DNA of 64,000 nt from Amycolatopsis orientalis DSM 40040 = KCTC 9412 (GCF_000478275.1 NZ_ASJB01000028.1:186001-250000), one strand, 5' to 3'; shown: positions 52,781 to 61,730, numbered from the stretch's first letter. Program-made: numbers and translations. Notes: generated by a model from the letters alone, not told the origin.

Positions 52781-54076
52781 GTAGACGACGCGGCCGCCGG
52801 ACACGGTGAGTTCGACACCGACGCCCGGCAGGTCCGCGAACGCGACTTCGCGCGGATTCTCCGCCAGCACGCAGAAGTCGGCGACGTGCCCCACGGTCAG
52901 CGATCCCTTCCAGCCCGCCGCTCCGTCCTGCTCCGCGGCCGCGGTCGTGTAGCAGCGCAGCAGCCGGTCCATCAGCCGTGCGTCCACTTCGGACACTTCC
53001 AGCATCCGCGCGGCCGCCGCGACGTGCACCCGCCAGTCCGGGGTGACCACCGGCGCGTCACTGCTCAAGGTCAGCGGGACACCGGAGTCGAGCATCTCCG
53101 CCAAGGGCCACGCACGCGCGGCGATCCCGGCGCCGAGGGCTTCGGCCAGCATCCCCCGCATCGCCACCGCGATCGCGGGTTGGGTCGTCAGACCGACACC
53201 CGCCGAAGCCATCCGCGCCAGCTGCTCCGTGGTCACCAGGTCGCCGTGCACCACATGGTCACCCCGGCGCAGCGTCCCGAGCGCGGCCTCGATACTGCGA
53301 TCCCCCGTGGCGTGCACGGCGACGACCATCCCGGCGTCGTGGGCGAGGCGGATCATCGCGGCGAGGTTGCCCGCCCGGTCCGGATCGTCGTCGCCGTCGA
53401 CGAGCAGCGCGCCGTGCGAACCGTCGGCGTAGCAGTGATGCGTCCACGCGGACCGCATCGGCGGGATCCCGTCGGCGAAGATCTTCACGCCGGGCACGGT
53501 CAGCCACAAGGGATCCGCGAGCGGCACCGGCGTGGCCAGTCCGCGTTCGAAGTCCGCCAGCGAACTGACACCGTCGAGCAGACCGAACAGCCGCAGCACC
53601 GTCACCCGGGCACGCAGGAGACCTTCCGCGGCCAGTGCCGCGTAGTCATCCAGCACCTCGGCCCCGAAGCAGCCCGTCTCCCCCGGGCCCAGGCCGGGCT
53701 CGGTGTAACTCGTGATGCCGAGCGACGCGCACAGGTCCCCCGCGCGCAGGATGGCGGCACGCCGCTCCGCCGAGGTGCGCACGGTCTTCTCCTCGCCGCC
53801 GGTGAAACCCGCGCCACCGATGAGCGTGTCCGGCCACCGGGCGCCGAGCCAGGTCGCGTGGAGGTGCGCGTCGTTGATACCGGGCAAGACGGTCCGGCCC
53901 GCGAGGTCGACCACCTCGGTGTCCGGGCCGATGTGGTCCAAGGCGACATCGCCGAGGGCGACGATCCGGCCCTCGCGCACCGCCATCGCCCGCACGACGG
54001 TTCCCGCCGGGTCGAAGGTGAGCACGGGACCGTCGCGAACCACGAGCGATGCGGGACGAATACGGTGCGACGCCAT
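52697..54076 (-). CDS. Amidohydrolase family protein (YtcJ-like)
   Basis: 459 residues; ATG 54076 has GGAGGAAA upstream. Metal pair NDAHLHATW, Lys in GVKIFADGIPP, His in AVHATGDRS, His in VVHGDLVT and Asp in LSSDAPVVTP. Same broad family as the protein at 40564 but about 85 residues shorter. The last 28 residues run into the SDR gene on the other strand and may be a non-essential tail. Divergent from the alcohol dehydrogenase with operator 5 between them. Confidence 0.87.
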   Translation of the reverse strand: MASHRIRPASLVVRDGPVLTFDPAGTVVRAMAVREGRIVALGDVALDHIGPDTEVVDLAGRTVLPGINDAHLHATWLGARWPDTLIGGAGFTGGEEKTVRTSAERRAAILRAGDLCASLGITSYTEPGLGPGETGCFGAEVLDDYAALAAEGLLRARVTVLRLFGLLDGVSSLADFERGLATPVPLADPLWLTVPGVKIFADGIPPMRSAWTHHCYADGSHGALLVDGDDDPDRAGNLAAMIRLAHDAGMVVAVHATGDRSIEAALGTLRRGDHVVHGDLVTTEQLARMASAGVGLTTQPAIAVAMRGMLAEALGAGIAARAWPLAEMLDSGVPLTLSSDAPVVTPDWRVHVAAAARMLEVSEVDARLMDRLLRCYTTAAAEQDGAAGWKGSLTVGHVADFCVLAENPREVAFADLPGVGVELTVSGGRVVYSGEQLPAVDLQAHPGEMAGVGGGEEQD

Positions 54077-54105
54077 GGTTTCCTCCAGGATCTGGACTTT
54101 TTCTC

Positions 54106-54117
54106 CTACGACTGTAG
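54106..54117. promoter_or_regulatory. CTAC-N4-GTAG operator 5
   Basis: CTAC-GACT-GTAG between the divergent amidohydrolase (start 30 nt away) and alcohol dehydrogenase (start 10 nt away). The following ACTAAAAAG is AT-rich, fitting a promoter end. Confidence 0.7.
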
Positions 54118-54126
54118 ACTAAAAAG

Positions 54127-55230
54127 ATGGTCGACAGAACCGAAGCGGCGGTGCTCACCGAACACGGCTCCCCGCTCACCTTGCGGGAACTACCGCTGCC
54201 GGAAGAACCGGAACCCGGTGCCGCACTGGTCCGGATCACCTGCACCACGTTGTGCGGCACCGATGTGCACCTCTGGTCGGGTCAGATGACCTTCCCCGGC
54301 ATGCTGCCGATGGTGCTGGGACACGAAATGGTCGGCGAGGTGGTGGCCGTCGGCCCGGGCACCACCGACGCTCTCGGCCGTGAGATCGCCGAGGGCGACC
54401 GGATCGGCTGGTCCGAGTCGACGTGCGGGAAGTGTCACGGCTGCACGATCCTGCGAGAACCGGTCGCCTGCGAGAAACGCGGGTACGGCTTCCTCCAGCG
54501 TTCGGACGTCTTCCCTTACGCCACCGGCGGTCTCGTCCGGTACTGCTACGTAACCCCGGGCGCGGCCAAGCTCCTGCTCCCCGACGACGTCAAGGACACC
54601 TGGGCCTCGATGTCGGGCTGTGCGGGCAAAACCGTGCTGCGGGCCGTCGCCCGCTCGGGCGGGATCCGTCCCGGTGCGACGGTCGTGGTCCAGGGCGCCG
54701 GCGCGCTCGGCGTGTTCGCCACCGCCGTCGCGCGGATCTCCGGCGCGGGCGCGGTGATCACCCTCGGCGGACCCGCCGACCGGCTGAAGACGGCCGTCCG
54801 GTTCGGGGCCACCGCGACGATCCCGGTCGACGGCAGCGTCGAAGACCGCGTCGAACGGGTCAAGGAACTCACCGATGGCCGCGGCGCGGATCACGTCTTC
54901 GATTTCGCGGGCGGCCCCACCGTCGGCGAAGAGGCGGTCGCCTTCGCCGCGCAGCGCGGCACGATCGCGATCGTCGGTTCCACCGGGCCCGCGCCCTCCC
55001 CGATGGCGCTGGGCACGGTGATGGGCAAGGAACTCACGGTCGTCGGGTCACTCAACGGCGACATCGCCGACTACCACCGCTCGGTGGACTTCTTCCGCAC
55101 CTTCGCCGACCGGCTGCCCTGGGACGAACTGTTCAGCGCGCCCGTCGGCCTTTCCCAAGCGTCGCGCAGCGTCGAGTCGATGTCGCGGCTCGGCGAACTC
55201 AAGGCCGTCATCGATCCCCGCCTCCCCTAG
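54127..55230 (+). CDS. Zinc-dependent alcohol dehydrogenase (MDR family)
   Basis: 367 residues. Catalytic zinc ligands C43 (TLCGTDVH), H66 and E67 (GHEMVGE); structural zinc cysteines C100, C103, C106 and C115. NAD(P) loop VVQGAGALGVFA. Related to threonine/sorbitol-type dehydrogenases. First of three tightly packed plus-strand genes with an AKR-like protein and a hydrolase. Only 10 nt separate operator 5 from its ATG, so its mRNA leader is very short. Confidence 0.92.
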   Translation: MVDRTEAAVLTEHGSPLTLRELPLPEEPEPGAALVRITCTTLCGTDVHLWSGQMTFPGMLPMVLGHEMVGEVVAVGPGTTDALGREIAEGDRIGWSESTCGKCHGCTILREPVACEKRGYGFLQRSDVFPYATGGLVRYCYVTPGAAKLLLPDDVKDTWASMSGCAGKTVLRAVARSGGIRPGATVVVQGAGALGVFATAVARISGAGAVITLGGPADRLKTAVRFGATATIPVDGSVEDRVERVKELTDGRGADHVFDFAGGPTVGEEAVAFAAQRGTIAIVGSTGPAPSPMALGTVMGKELTVVGSLNGDIADYHRSVDFFRTFADRLPWDELFSAPVGLSQASRSVESMSRLGELKAVIDPRLP

Positions 55231-55238
55231 GAGTCCTC

Positions 55239-56198
55239 ATGCCCGTCATCCCCCAGCGCCGCATCGGCCGGGACGGCCCGCTCACCGGCGTGCTCTCGCT
55301 CGGTTCCTGGCACACCTACGACCGGATGGACTTCCGCGAGGCGGTGACCCTGGTCCGCACCGCGGTCGACTCCGGGATCACGCTCTTCGACGTCGGCGTC
55401 TACGGTTTCCCCGGCAGCACACCGGTCTTCACCGACGTGCTGTTCTCCGCGATGGTCCGCGCGGCCGGGCTCAAACGCGAGGACTACCTGCTCTCGGCCA
55501 AGCTCTGGCTGGAAGGTTACCCGGAGCACAACCTCCGCGGTCAGCTGGACAACGCGCTGTTCCGCGCGGGAGTCGAGCACGCCGATCTGGTGGTACTGGG
55601 CGATCTCCGGCGTGACGACACCGATCTGCACCGGCTGGTCCTGGACCTGAACGAACTCCGTGAGGCCGGGCTCATCCGTCACTGGGGCGTGAACAACTGG
55701 TCCGCCACCACGATCCGCGCCCTGCACGACTTCGCCGCGGCGGAGAACGTACCCGGACCCGCCATCGCGCAACTGAAGTACAGCGTCGCACGACGGTCCA
55801 TTCCGGACGGTGAGCCGTTCGGGAAGGTGTTCGGCGAACTCGGTGTGACACTCCAGTCCTCGGACATCTTCGAGGGCGGGATCCTGCTGGGCAAGAACAG
55901 CGGCGCCCGCCAGGTCGGGCGCGACCCCGGCGACATCCGTGAGCGCATCGCCGCCTCGGCTCCGGAACTGGCGAAGATCGCGACCGAACTGGGTGCGACA
56001 CCGGCGCAGCTGTGCCTGGCCTTCACGCTCACCCATCCGGCCAACACGACCACGCTCTTCGGCGCGACCAGCACCGAGCAGCTCGAGGACAATCTCGGCG
56101 CGGTCGACCTCGTCGAGCGCGTGGGCACGGAGAAGCTGCGCGAACTGGTCGAGCCGTACTGGGCGGACCGGGGCGTCGTCGATCCGGAGGGACCGTGA
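55239..56198 (+). CDS. Aldo/keto reductase-like protein lacking the catalytic His (paralogue 2)
   Basis: 319 residues from ATG 55239 (TAGGAGT upstream). D51 and Y55 (LFDVGVYGF), K88 (LLSAKLWLEG); the position of the catalytic His is G121 in ADLVVLGDLRRD. Shares LSLGSW, QLKYSVARRS and SSDIFEGGILLGK-type blocks with the paralogue at 51053. Lies between the alcohol dehydrogenase and a hydrolase in one operon. Confidence 0.85.
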   Translation: MPVIPQRRIGRDGPLTGVLSLGSWHTYDRMDFREAVTLVRTAVDSGITLFDVGVYGFPGSTPVFTDVLFSAMVRAAGLKREDYLLSAKLWLEGYPEHNLRGQLDNALFRAGVEHADLVVLGDLRRDDTDLHRLVLDLNELREAGLIRHWGVNNWSATTIRALHDFAAAENVPGPAIAQLKYSVARRSIPDGEPFGKVFGELGVTLQSSDIFEGGILLGKNSGARQVGRDPGDIRERIAASAPELAKIATELGATPAQLCLAFTLTHPANTTTLFGATSTEQLEDNLGAVDLVERVGTEKLRELVEPYWADRGVVDPEGP

Positions 56199-57118
56199 CG
56201 GACTTCGACCCCGAACTCGCCGAGGCCCTGACCGGGCTGCCCGCCGGGCCTCCGTTGAGCGCCGAATCACTGCCGGCCGTCCGGCGGGCGATGGCCGACG
56301 GGAACCTGACCTGTGCCGAGGCGATCGGCGACCGGGATCTCGTCTGGGAAGACCACGAGGTCCCCGGCACCGACGTGGTCGTCACCGTGGTCAAGCCTCG
56401 GAACGCCCGGGACGCGCCGGGGTTCTACAACATCCACGGCGGCGGCATGGTGCTGGACGACCGGTTCGCCGACCTGCCCCGGATGGTCGCCCTGGTCGAG
56501 GAGTTCGGCTTCGTCGCGGTCACCGTGGACTACCGGCTCGCACCCGAACACCCGCATCCGGCACCGATCGAAGACTGCTACGCGGGTTTGACCTGGATGG
56601 CCGGGAACGCCGGTGCACTCGGTTTCGACCCGGCGAAACTGATCGTCGGCGGCGGCAGCGCGGGCGGTGGGCTCAGCGCGGGAATCGCCTTGCTGGCCAG
56701 GGATCGCGGCGGTCCGGCGCTGGCCGGTCAGCTGCTGCTGTGCCCGATGATCGACAGCGGCAACGATTCGGCGTCCACGGTGGAATTCGCCGAACGCGGA
56801 GTCTGGGGGCGGGAAGCCAACGAGTTCGGCTGGCGATCGCTCCTCAATGGACAGACCTCGCCCTACGCGGCCCCGGCCACCGCGGAGGATCTCACCGGGC
56901 TGCCACCCGCCTTCATCGAGGTCGGCGCGGCCGAGATCTTCCGTGACGAGGACGTCGACTACGCCCGCCGCCTCTGGCGCGCGGGCGTGCCCACCGAACT
57001 GCACGTGTGGGCGGGCGCATACCACGGTTTCGACCGGATCGCGCCGGACAGCGAGGTGACCCGGGCCGCGCTCGCCGCCCGGGCCTCCTGGCTGCGCCGC
57101 GTCATCGGCCGAGCATGA
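56195..57118 (+). CDS. Alpha/beta hydrolase, HSL type
   Basis: 307 residues from a GTG overlapping the AKR stop (GTGA). HGGGMV oxyanion hole, nucleophile in GGGSAGGG, acid and His in VGAAEIFRDED and AGAYHGFD. An esterase of the hormone-sensitive-lipase type, related to the one at 42938. Its end overlaps the convergent GMC oxidoreductase gene by 17 nt. Confidence 0.9.
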   Translation: MTDFDPELAEALTGLPAGPPLSAESLPAVRRAMADGNLTCAEAIGDRDLVWEDHEVPGTDVVVTVVKPRNARDAPGFYNIHGGGMVLDDRFADLPRMVALVEEFGFVAVTVDYRLAPEHPHPAPIEDCYAGLTWMAGNAGALGFDPAKLIVGGGSAGGGLSAGIALLARDRGGPALAGQLLLCPMIDSGNDSASTVEFAERGVWGREANEFGWRSLLNGQTSPYAAPATAEDLTGLPPAFIEVGAAEIFRDEDVDYARRLWRAGVPTELHVWAGAYHGFDRIAPDSEVTRAALAARASWLRRVIGRA

Positions 57119-58547
57119 ACCGGGCGGCCTGCTCGCCGACGAGCACCGCCGGCGCGTTGGTGTTGCCCGTGGTCACCCGCGGCAGCACCGACGCGTCGGC
57201 GATCCGGAGCCCGCCGATCCCGTGCACGGCGAGCTCCGGGTCGACCACCGAGTTCTCGTCGGTGCCCATCCGGCAGGTCCCGACCTGGTGGTGGTAGGTG
57301 ATCGCGGTCCGCCGGACGTACTCGCGGACATCCGCCTCCGGCCCCGGATACAGCTCGCGGGCACCCCAGTCGTCGGCCAGCGCGGACGCGCGGCCGATCT
57401 CCCGGCACTGCTCCACCGACGCGACCAGGCTCTCGAAATCGGCCGGATCCTCCAGCGCGGCGAGGTCGATCAGCGGCTCGTCGAGCGGGCTCGGCCCGGA
57501 AAGCCGCAGGCTCCCCCGGCTGCGGGGCGTGACCATGCCCGCCATCAGCGAGAACCCGGTCTCCGGACCGGTCATCCACGCTTCGTACATCGGCACGCTG
57601 AAGTGGATCGGCTGGGTGTCGGGCACCGGCAGACCGGGACGGCTGCGCCAGAACAGATGGGTCTGCGTGACCGAGCGGCCGGGCGCGGGCGGGTCGACCT
57701 GACGGCGATCGGTCGCGAAGATGACCGGGGAGAGCAGATGGTCGTGCAGGTTCTTCCCGACTCCCGGCAGCTCCGCGACCACGTCGATGCCGTGCACCTC
57801 CAGCTCGTCGACCGGGCCGACCCCGCTGCGCAGCAGGATCGCCGGTGACGCCAGCGCGCCGGCGGCGAGGACGACCTCGTCGGCGAAGACCTTGCGCAGT
57901 TCACCGTCCACCTCGGCCAGCACACCGGTCACCTTGTCGCCCTCGAAGAGCAGCCGGTGGACGAGCGCTCCCGTGTGGATGGTCATCCGCTCGGCGGCGG
58001 GCCGCCCGTAGGCGAGCCAGGTGTTGAGCCGTTTGCCATCCCGGGTGGTGACCCGCTGCACCGAGACGCCGTCGAGTTCGCCGCTGTTGTAGTCCGGGTT
58101 GAACGGCAGCCCGATCTGGGTCGCAGCATCCACAATGGACCGCTGGATCGGATGCAGCGGCTCGTTCGGCACGACGTCGAGCAGATCCTTCTCGATCCGC
58201 TCGAACACCGGGCGCACGTCGTCCCACCGCCAGCCGGGCAGCTCCCAGCCGTCGTAGTCGGCGGGGGCGCCGCGCACCCAGATCATCGCGTTGAGCGAAT
58301 GCGACCCGCCGAGCACCTTCCCACGGGGCAGGTGCAGCCGCCGGTTCGCCGCGTGCGGCTGCGGCACGGTGTAGTAGTCCCAGTCCTCCGGGCCGTGCCA
58401 CAGCTCCCCGGCCCGCGACGGGTCGTGGATGGCCGGATTGCCGTCCGGCCCGCCCGCTTCGAGCAGGGTGACCCACACCCCGGCGTCGGCCAGTCTCCTG
58501 GCGACCACCGATCCGGCCGAACCCGCTCCCACCACGATGACGTCCAT
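57102..58547 (-). CDS. GMC family FAD oxidoreductase
   Basis: 481 residues from ATG 58547 behind a G-rich ribosome site. FAD loop VVGAGSAGSVVARRL, GMC signature 1 region GKVLGGSHSLNAMIWVRG, signature 2 AGALASPAILLRSGVGP, and active-site region YHHQVGTCRMG with NTNAPAVLVGE. Oxidises alcohols (choline, sugar, polyethylene-glycol-type). Divergent from the aldehyde dehydrogenase, which could take its product. Confidence 0.92.
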   Translation of the reverse strand: MDVIVVGAGSAGSVVARRLADAGVWVTLLEAGGPDGNPAIHDPSRAGELWHGPEDWDYYTVPQPHAANRRLHLPRGKVLGGSHSLNAMIWVRGAPADYDGWELPGWRWDDVRPVFERIEKDLLDVVPNEPLHPIQRSIVDAATQIGLPFNPDYNSGELDGVSVQRVTTRDGKRLNTWLAYGRPAAERMTIHTGALVHRLLFEGDKVTGVLAEVDGELRKVFADEVVLAAGALASPAILLRSGVGPVDELEVHGIDVVAELPGVGKNLHDHLLSPVIFATDRRQVDPPAPGRSVTQTHLFWRSRPGLPVPDTQPIHFSVPMYEAWMTGPETGFSLMAGMVTPRSRGSLRLSGPSPLDEPLIDLAALEDPADFESLVASVEQCREIGRASALADDWGARELYPGPEADVREYVRRTAITYHHQVGTCRMGTDENSVVDPELAVHGIGGLRIADASVLPRVTTGNTNAPAVLVGEQAARFMLGR

Positions 58548-58685
58548 GTCCCCCACCCTCGCAAGGCGAGCGGACCTCCGGCGGATTCGGTTCGCTGGCC
58601 GACAATCGGCGTGCCCTGGCGGGCAAGACCGGGGACCGCGTGGCGCCCGATACTCGATCACACACCGGTCGAGGAGGAGCTAGCC

Positions 58686-60119
58686 ATGGCCACACGCCTG
58701 TTCATCGACGGACAGTGGACCGCCGCCGGAGGCGGATCCCTGCCGACGTACGATCCGGCCACCGGCCAGGTGATCGAGGAGGTCGGCACCGCGTCGGCCG
58801 CCGACGTCGACGCCGCCGTCGGTGCCGCCCGGAGGGCACTGGACGACCCCGCCTGGGCGGGACTGCTCCCGGTCCAGCGGGCCGCGCTGCTGTTCAAGCT
58901 GGCGTCGCTGGTCGACGAGCACCACGAGGAACTGGCCACCCTCGAAACCCGCGACCAGGGTCAGCCGATCGGCATCTCCCGCCAGGTCAGCGTCACCGGC
59001 GCGGCCGAGCATCTGCGGTACTTCGCGGGCTGGGTGACCAAGATCCAGGGCACCACCAACCCGGTGTCCTTCCCGGACACGCTGCACTACACCCGCCGCG
59101 AACCGGTCGGGGTCAACGCGCTGATCACGCCGTGGAACTTCCCGCTGATGATCCTGGTGTGGAAGCTCGCGCCCGCACTGGCCACCGGGAACACCGTGGT
59201 GATCAAGCCCAGCGAGGTCACGCCGCTGACCAGCATCCGGCTGGTGGAACTGGTGCACGAGGCCGGGTTCCCGCCGGGCGTGGTCAACCTGGTCACCGGC
59301 GACGGGGCGGTGGGCGCGCTCCTGAGCGGGCACCACGACGTCGACCACCTGTCCTACACCGGGTCGACCGCGGTCGGGAAGCTGATCACCGCGGCCAGCG
59401 CGGAGTCGAACCTCAAACGCCTGACCCTCGAACTCGGCGGCAAGGCGCCCAGCATCATCGCCGGTGACGCCGACATCGACGCCGCCGTCGCAGGCAACCT
59501 CGCGGGCGCGACGCTGAACAGCGGGCAGGTCTGTGCCGCGTACACCCGGTTCTTCGTGGACCGCAAGCGCGAACAGGAGTTCGTCGCGAAACTGGCTGCC
59601 GGGCTCGACGGCCTCAAGCTCGGGCCGGGCCTGGACGAGACGACCCAGCTCGGGCCGCTCGTGTCCGCGAAGCACCGCGAGCACGTGGACTTCCTCGTCT
59701 CGACCGGTCGCGAGCAAGGCGCGGACCTGGTCACCGGCGGCGAGGCCGTCGATCGCGACGGCTACTTCTACACGCCGACGCTGTTCGCCGGGGTCGCCGA
59801 CGACATGACGATCATGCGCGAAGAGATCTTCGGGCCGGTCCTCGCCGTCACCGCCTACGACGATCAGGACGAACTGCTGGCCCGCGCGAACGACACCGAA
59901 TACGGGCTCGCGGCCACCGTGTGGACCCGCGACCTCGGTGTCGCGCACCGGTTCGCCAACGGCATCCGGGCGGGCGCGGTGTTCGTCAACATGCCGTCGA
60001 TCCCCGACATGGCCGCGCCGTGGGGCGGGTACAAGGCGTCGGGCTGGGGCCGCGAGATGGGACCGTGGGCGATCGACGCGTACACCGAGATCAAATCCGT
60101 CTGGCTGCACTACTCGTGA
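58686..60119 (+). CDS. NAD-dependent aldehyde dehydrogenase
   Basis: 477 residues from ATG 58686 behind GAGGAGGAG. Catalytic C283 (NSGQVCAAY), general base E249 (LELGGKAP), NAD loop TGSTAVGK and oxyanion NPWNF-type TPWNFPL. Oxidises aldehydes to acids, perhaps those made by the GMC enzyme or the amine oxidase. The GntR regulator gene starts within its stop (GTGA). Confidence 0.94.
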   Translation: MATRLFIDGQWTAAGGGSLPTYDPATGQVIEEVGTASAADVDAAVGAARRALDDPAWAGLLPVQRAALLFKLASLVDEHHEELATLETRDQGQPIGISRQVSVTGAAEHLRYFAGWVTKIQGTTNPVSFPDTLHYTRREPVGVNALITPWNFPLMILVWKLAPALATGNTVVIKPSEVTPLTSIRLVELVHEAGFPPGVVNLVTGDGAVGALLSGHHDVDHLSYTGSTAVGKLITAASAESNLKRLTLELGGKAPSIIAGDADIDAAVAGNLAGATLNSGQVCAAYTRFFVDRKREQEFVAKLAAGLDGLKLGPGLDETTQLGPLVSAKHREHVDFLVSTGREQGADLVTGGEAVDRDGYFYTPTLFAGVADDMTIMREEIFGPVLAVTAYDDQDELLARANDTEYGLAATVWTRDLGVAHRFANGIRAGAVFVNMPSIPDMAAPWGGYKASGWGREMGPWAIDAYTEIKSVWLHYS

Positions 60120-60787
60120 CCGCGGGCGACGCGGTCAACTCGACCGCGATGAGCAAGTCGCAGATCGCCTACCACTGGATCAAGGCGCGGATCGACGACG
60201 GCACCTTCTCCCCCGGCTACCGTCTCGTGTTCGGGCAGATCGCGCAGGAACTCGGGGTCAGCACCGTGCCGGTACGCGAGGCGGTGCGGCGGCTGGAGGC
60301 CGAGGGGCTGGTGACCTACGAGCACAACATCGGCGCGCAGGTCGCGATGGCCGACGAGAGCGACTACCAGCACACCATGCAGACGCTCGCCCTGGTCGAG
60401 GGCTACGCCGCCGCGCTGGCGGCGCCGTCCCTGCCCGGCGCGGCACTCGAAGAGGCCAAGGGGCTCAACGCGGAACTGACCGCCTGCCTGGACAACTTCG
60501 AGCCGTCGCGGTTCACCGCGCTGAACCGCGACTTCCACCGCGTCCTGTTCGGCACCTGTCCCAACCCCCAGGTGCTCGACCTGGTCAACCGCGGCTGGAA
60601 CCGGCTGGCCGGACTGCGCACGTCGACGTTCAGCTTCGTGCCCGGCCGCGCGCACGAATCCGTGCTGGAGCACCAGAAGATCCTCGACCTGTTCGACCGG
60701 AGCGCGCCGGCCGGGGAGATCGAGCTGGCCGTGCGGGAGCACCGGCTGACGACGCTGGAGACCTTCCTGGCCTGGCGGTCCTCGTGA
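60116..60787 (+). CDS. GntR family regulator (FadR/FCD type)
   Basis: 223 residues. GntR winged helix at 12-75 (FGQIAQELGVSTVPVREAVRRLEAEGLV, in two helices), FCD ligand domain after residue 85 with metal-binding-type helices (NRDFHRVLFG, EHQKILDLF, VREHRLTTLE). Co-transcribed with the aldehyde dehydrogenase and likely its regulator. The stop codon is inside palindrome copy 7. Confidence 0.9.
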   Translation: MTAGDAVNSTAMSKSQIAYHWIKARIDDGTFSPGYRLVFGQIAQELGVSTVPVREAVRRLEAEGLVTYEHNIGAQVAMADESDYQHTMQTLALVEGYAAALAAPSLPGAALEEAKGLNAELTACLDNFEPSRFTALNRDFHRVLFGTCPNPQVLDLVNRGWNRLAGLRTSTFSFVPGRAHESVLEHQKILDLFDRSAPAGEIELAVREHRLTTLETFLAWRSS

Positions 60788-60829
60788 GTGGTGATGACGG
60801 TTCTAACCGTCATCACCACTCACGAGGAC
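60778..60829. repeat. Dispersed palindrome, copy 7 (paired base change)
   Basis: Perfect 25-nt arms with a CT loop. Differs from the consensus by a matched pair of changes, GGTGATGA on the left and TCATCACC on the right, so base pairing is kept. Supplies the TGA of the GntR gene and ends 8 nt before the convergent stop. Confidence 0.95.
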
Positions 60830-60836
60830 GCCGCAA

Positions 60837-61730
60837 TCAAGCGGGGACGGCCTCGGGCGGCGGGAAGGCGTAAAAGCGCACGGAAAGTTCCTGCTCGCCC
60901 GCCGCCGGGCGCCGTCGGCGTTGGCAGTACCGCGCGATCAGCTCGCGATATTCGGCGTCCAGTTCGCGGAACTCCTCTTCGGTCAGCCGTGTCGACGTGC
61001 GCTGGGCCGTCGCCCACGGGCCGAATTCCTCGCGATGCGTCGCGGCCCAGGACAGCAGGGCGACCTCGTTCTCGTACTTCGCGTCGAGGAACGCGGCGAT
61101 CCGCTCCCGCTCCTCGCCGTCGTAGTCCTCGGGCCTCGGCTCACGCAGGTCCTGCGGGAGCGAGATCCACTTTCCTTTTCGGTCACGGCGTACGAAGCCG
61201 TTGTCCTGCAAGGTTTTCAGGCACCCCTCGACTTCCGCCTGCTGGAGACCGGTGGTCCGCGCCGCCTGCTCGGCGGTGGCCGGGAGCGCGCGCGTCACCC
61301 GCTGGTATCGCGGGTCCTCCCGCAGCGCGATGTCCCGCAACGTCACCGTCCGCTGGGGTGTCGTGTCGCTCAACAGCCGCCGTGCGGCGAGGGCCAGGAC
61401 GACGGCGACCGGGATCTCGACCAGGGCGGCGAGCGCGACACTGGCCCATCGCTCGTCCGACGTCCAGCCGAGCATGACGTCGAACCACGCGTCGCAGCAC
61501 AACAGCGCGGCGGTGGCCGACAGCAGCGGGACGGCCGCGCGGCGGCGGCGCATCCCGAGCCACGCTCCGGCCGCGAAACAGAGCAGGAGGGCGATGTCGA
61601 ATCCGACCCAGGCCGCGCGCCACTGCCCGGTGTCGTACCGGTCGGGCAGAGTGTGCGCGAGGTAGACGGTCCACGGCACGAGGCAGACCGCCGCCCCCGC
61701 GAGGAGGGCTAGGAGTATCCGTCGGATCAT
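60837..61730 (-). CDS. Membrane protein with winged-helix-like cytosolic domain
   Basis: 297 residues from ATG 61730; the frame is open further up into the palindrome but without a ribosome site. Four membrane helices within residues 1-115. Residues about 140-185 resemble a winged helix (TAEQAARTTGLQQAEVEGCLKTLQDNGFVRRDRKGKW, in two helices). The C-terminal 100 residues are charged and helical (DGEERERIAAFLDAKYENEV). I do not know the family. Confidence 0.75.
   Translation of the reverse strand: MIRRILLALLAGAAVCLVPWTVYLAHTLPDRYDTGQWRAAWVGFDIALLLCFAAGAWLGMRRRRAAVPLLSATAALLCCDAWFDVMLGWTSDERWASVALAALVEIPVAVVLALAARRLLSDTTPQRTVTLRDIALREDPRYQRVTRALPATAEQAARTTGLQQAEVEGCLKTLQDNGFVRRDRKGKWISLPQDLREPRPEDYDGEERERIAAFLDAKYENEVALLSWAATHREEFGPWATAQRTSTRLTEEEFRELDAEYRELIARYCQRRRRPAAGEQELSVRFYAFPPPEAVPA

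Noticed and set aside
57957..58685. N-terminal extension of the aldehyde dehydrogenase by 243 codons
   Set aside because: The extension is antisense to the GMC oxidoreductase, while ATG 58686 has an excellent ribosome site and the normal family N-terminus.
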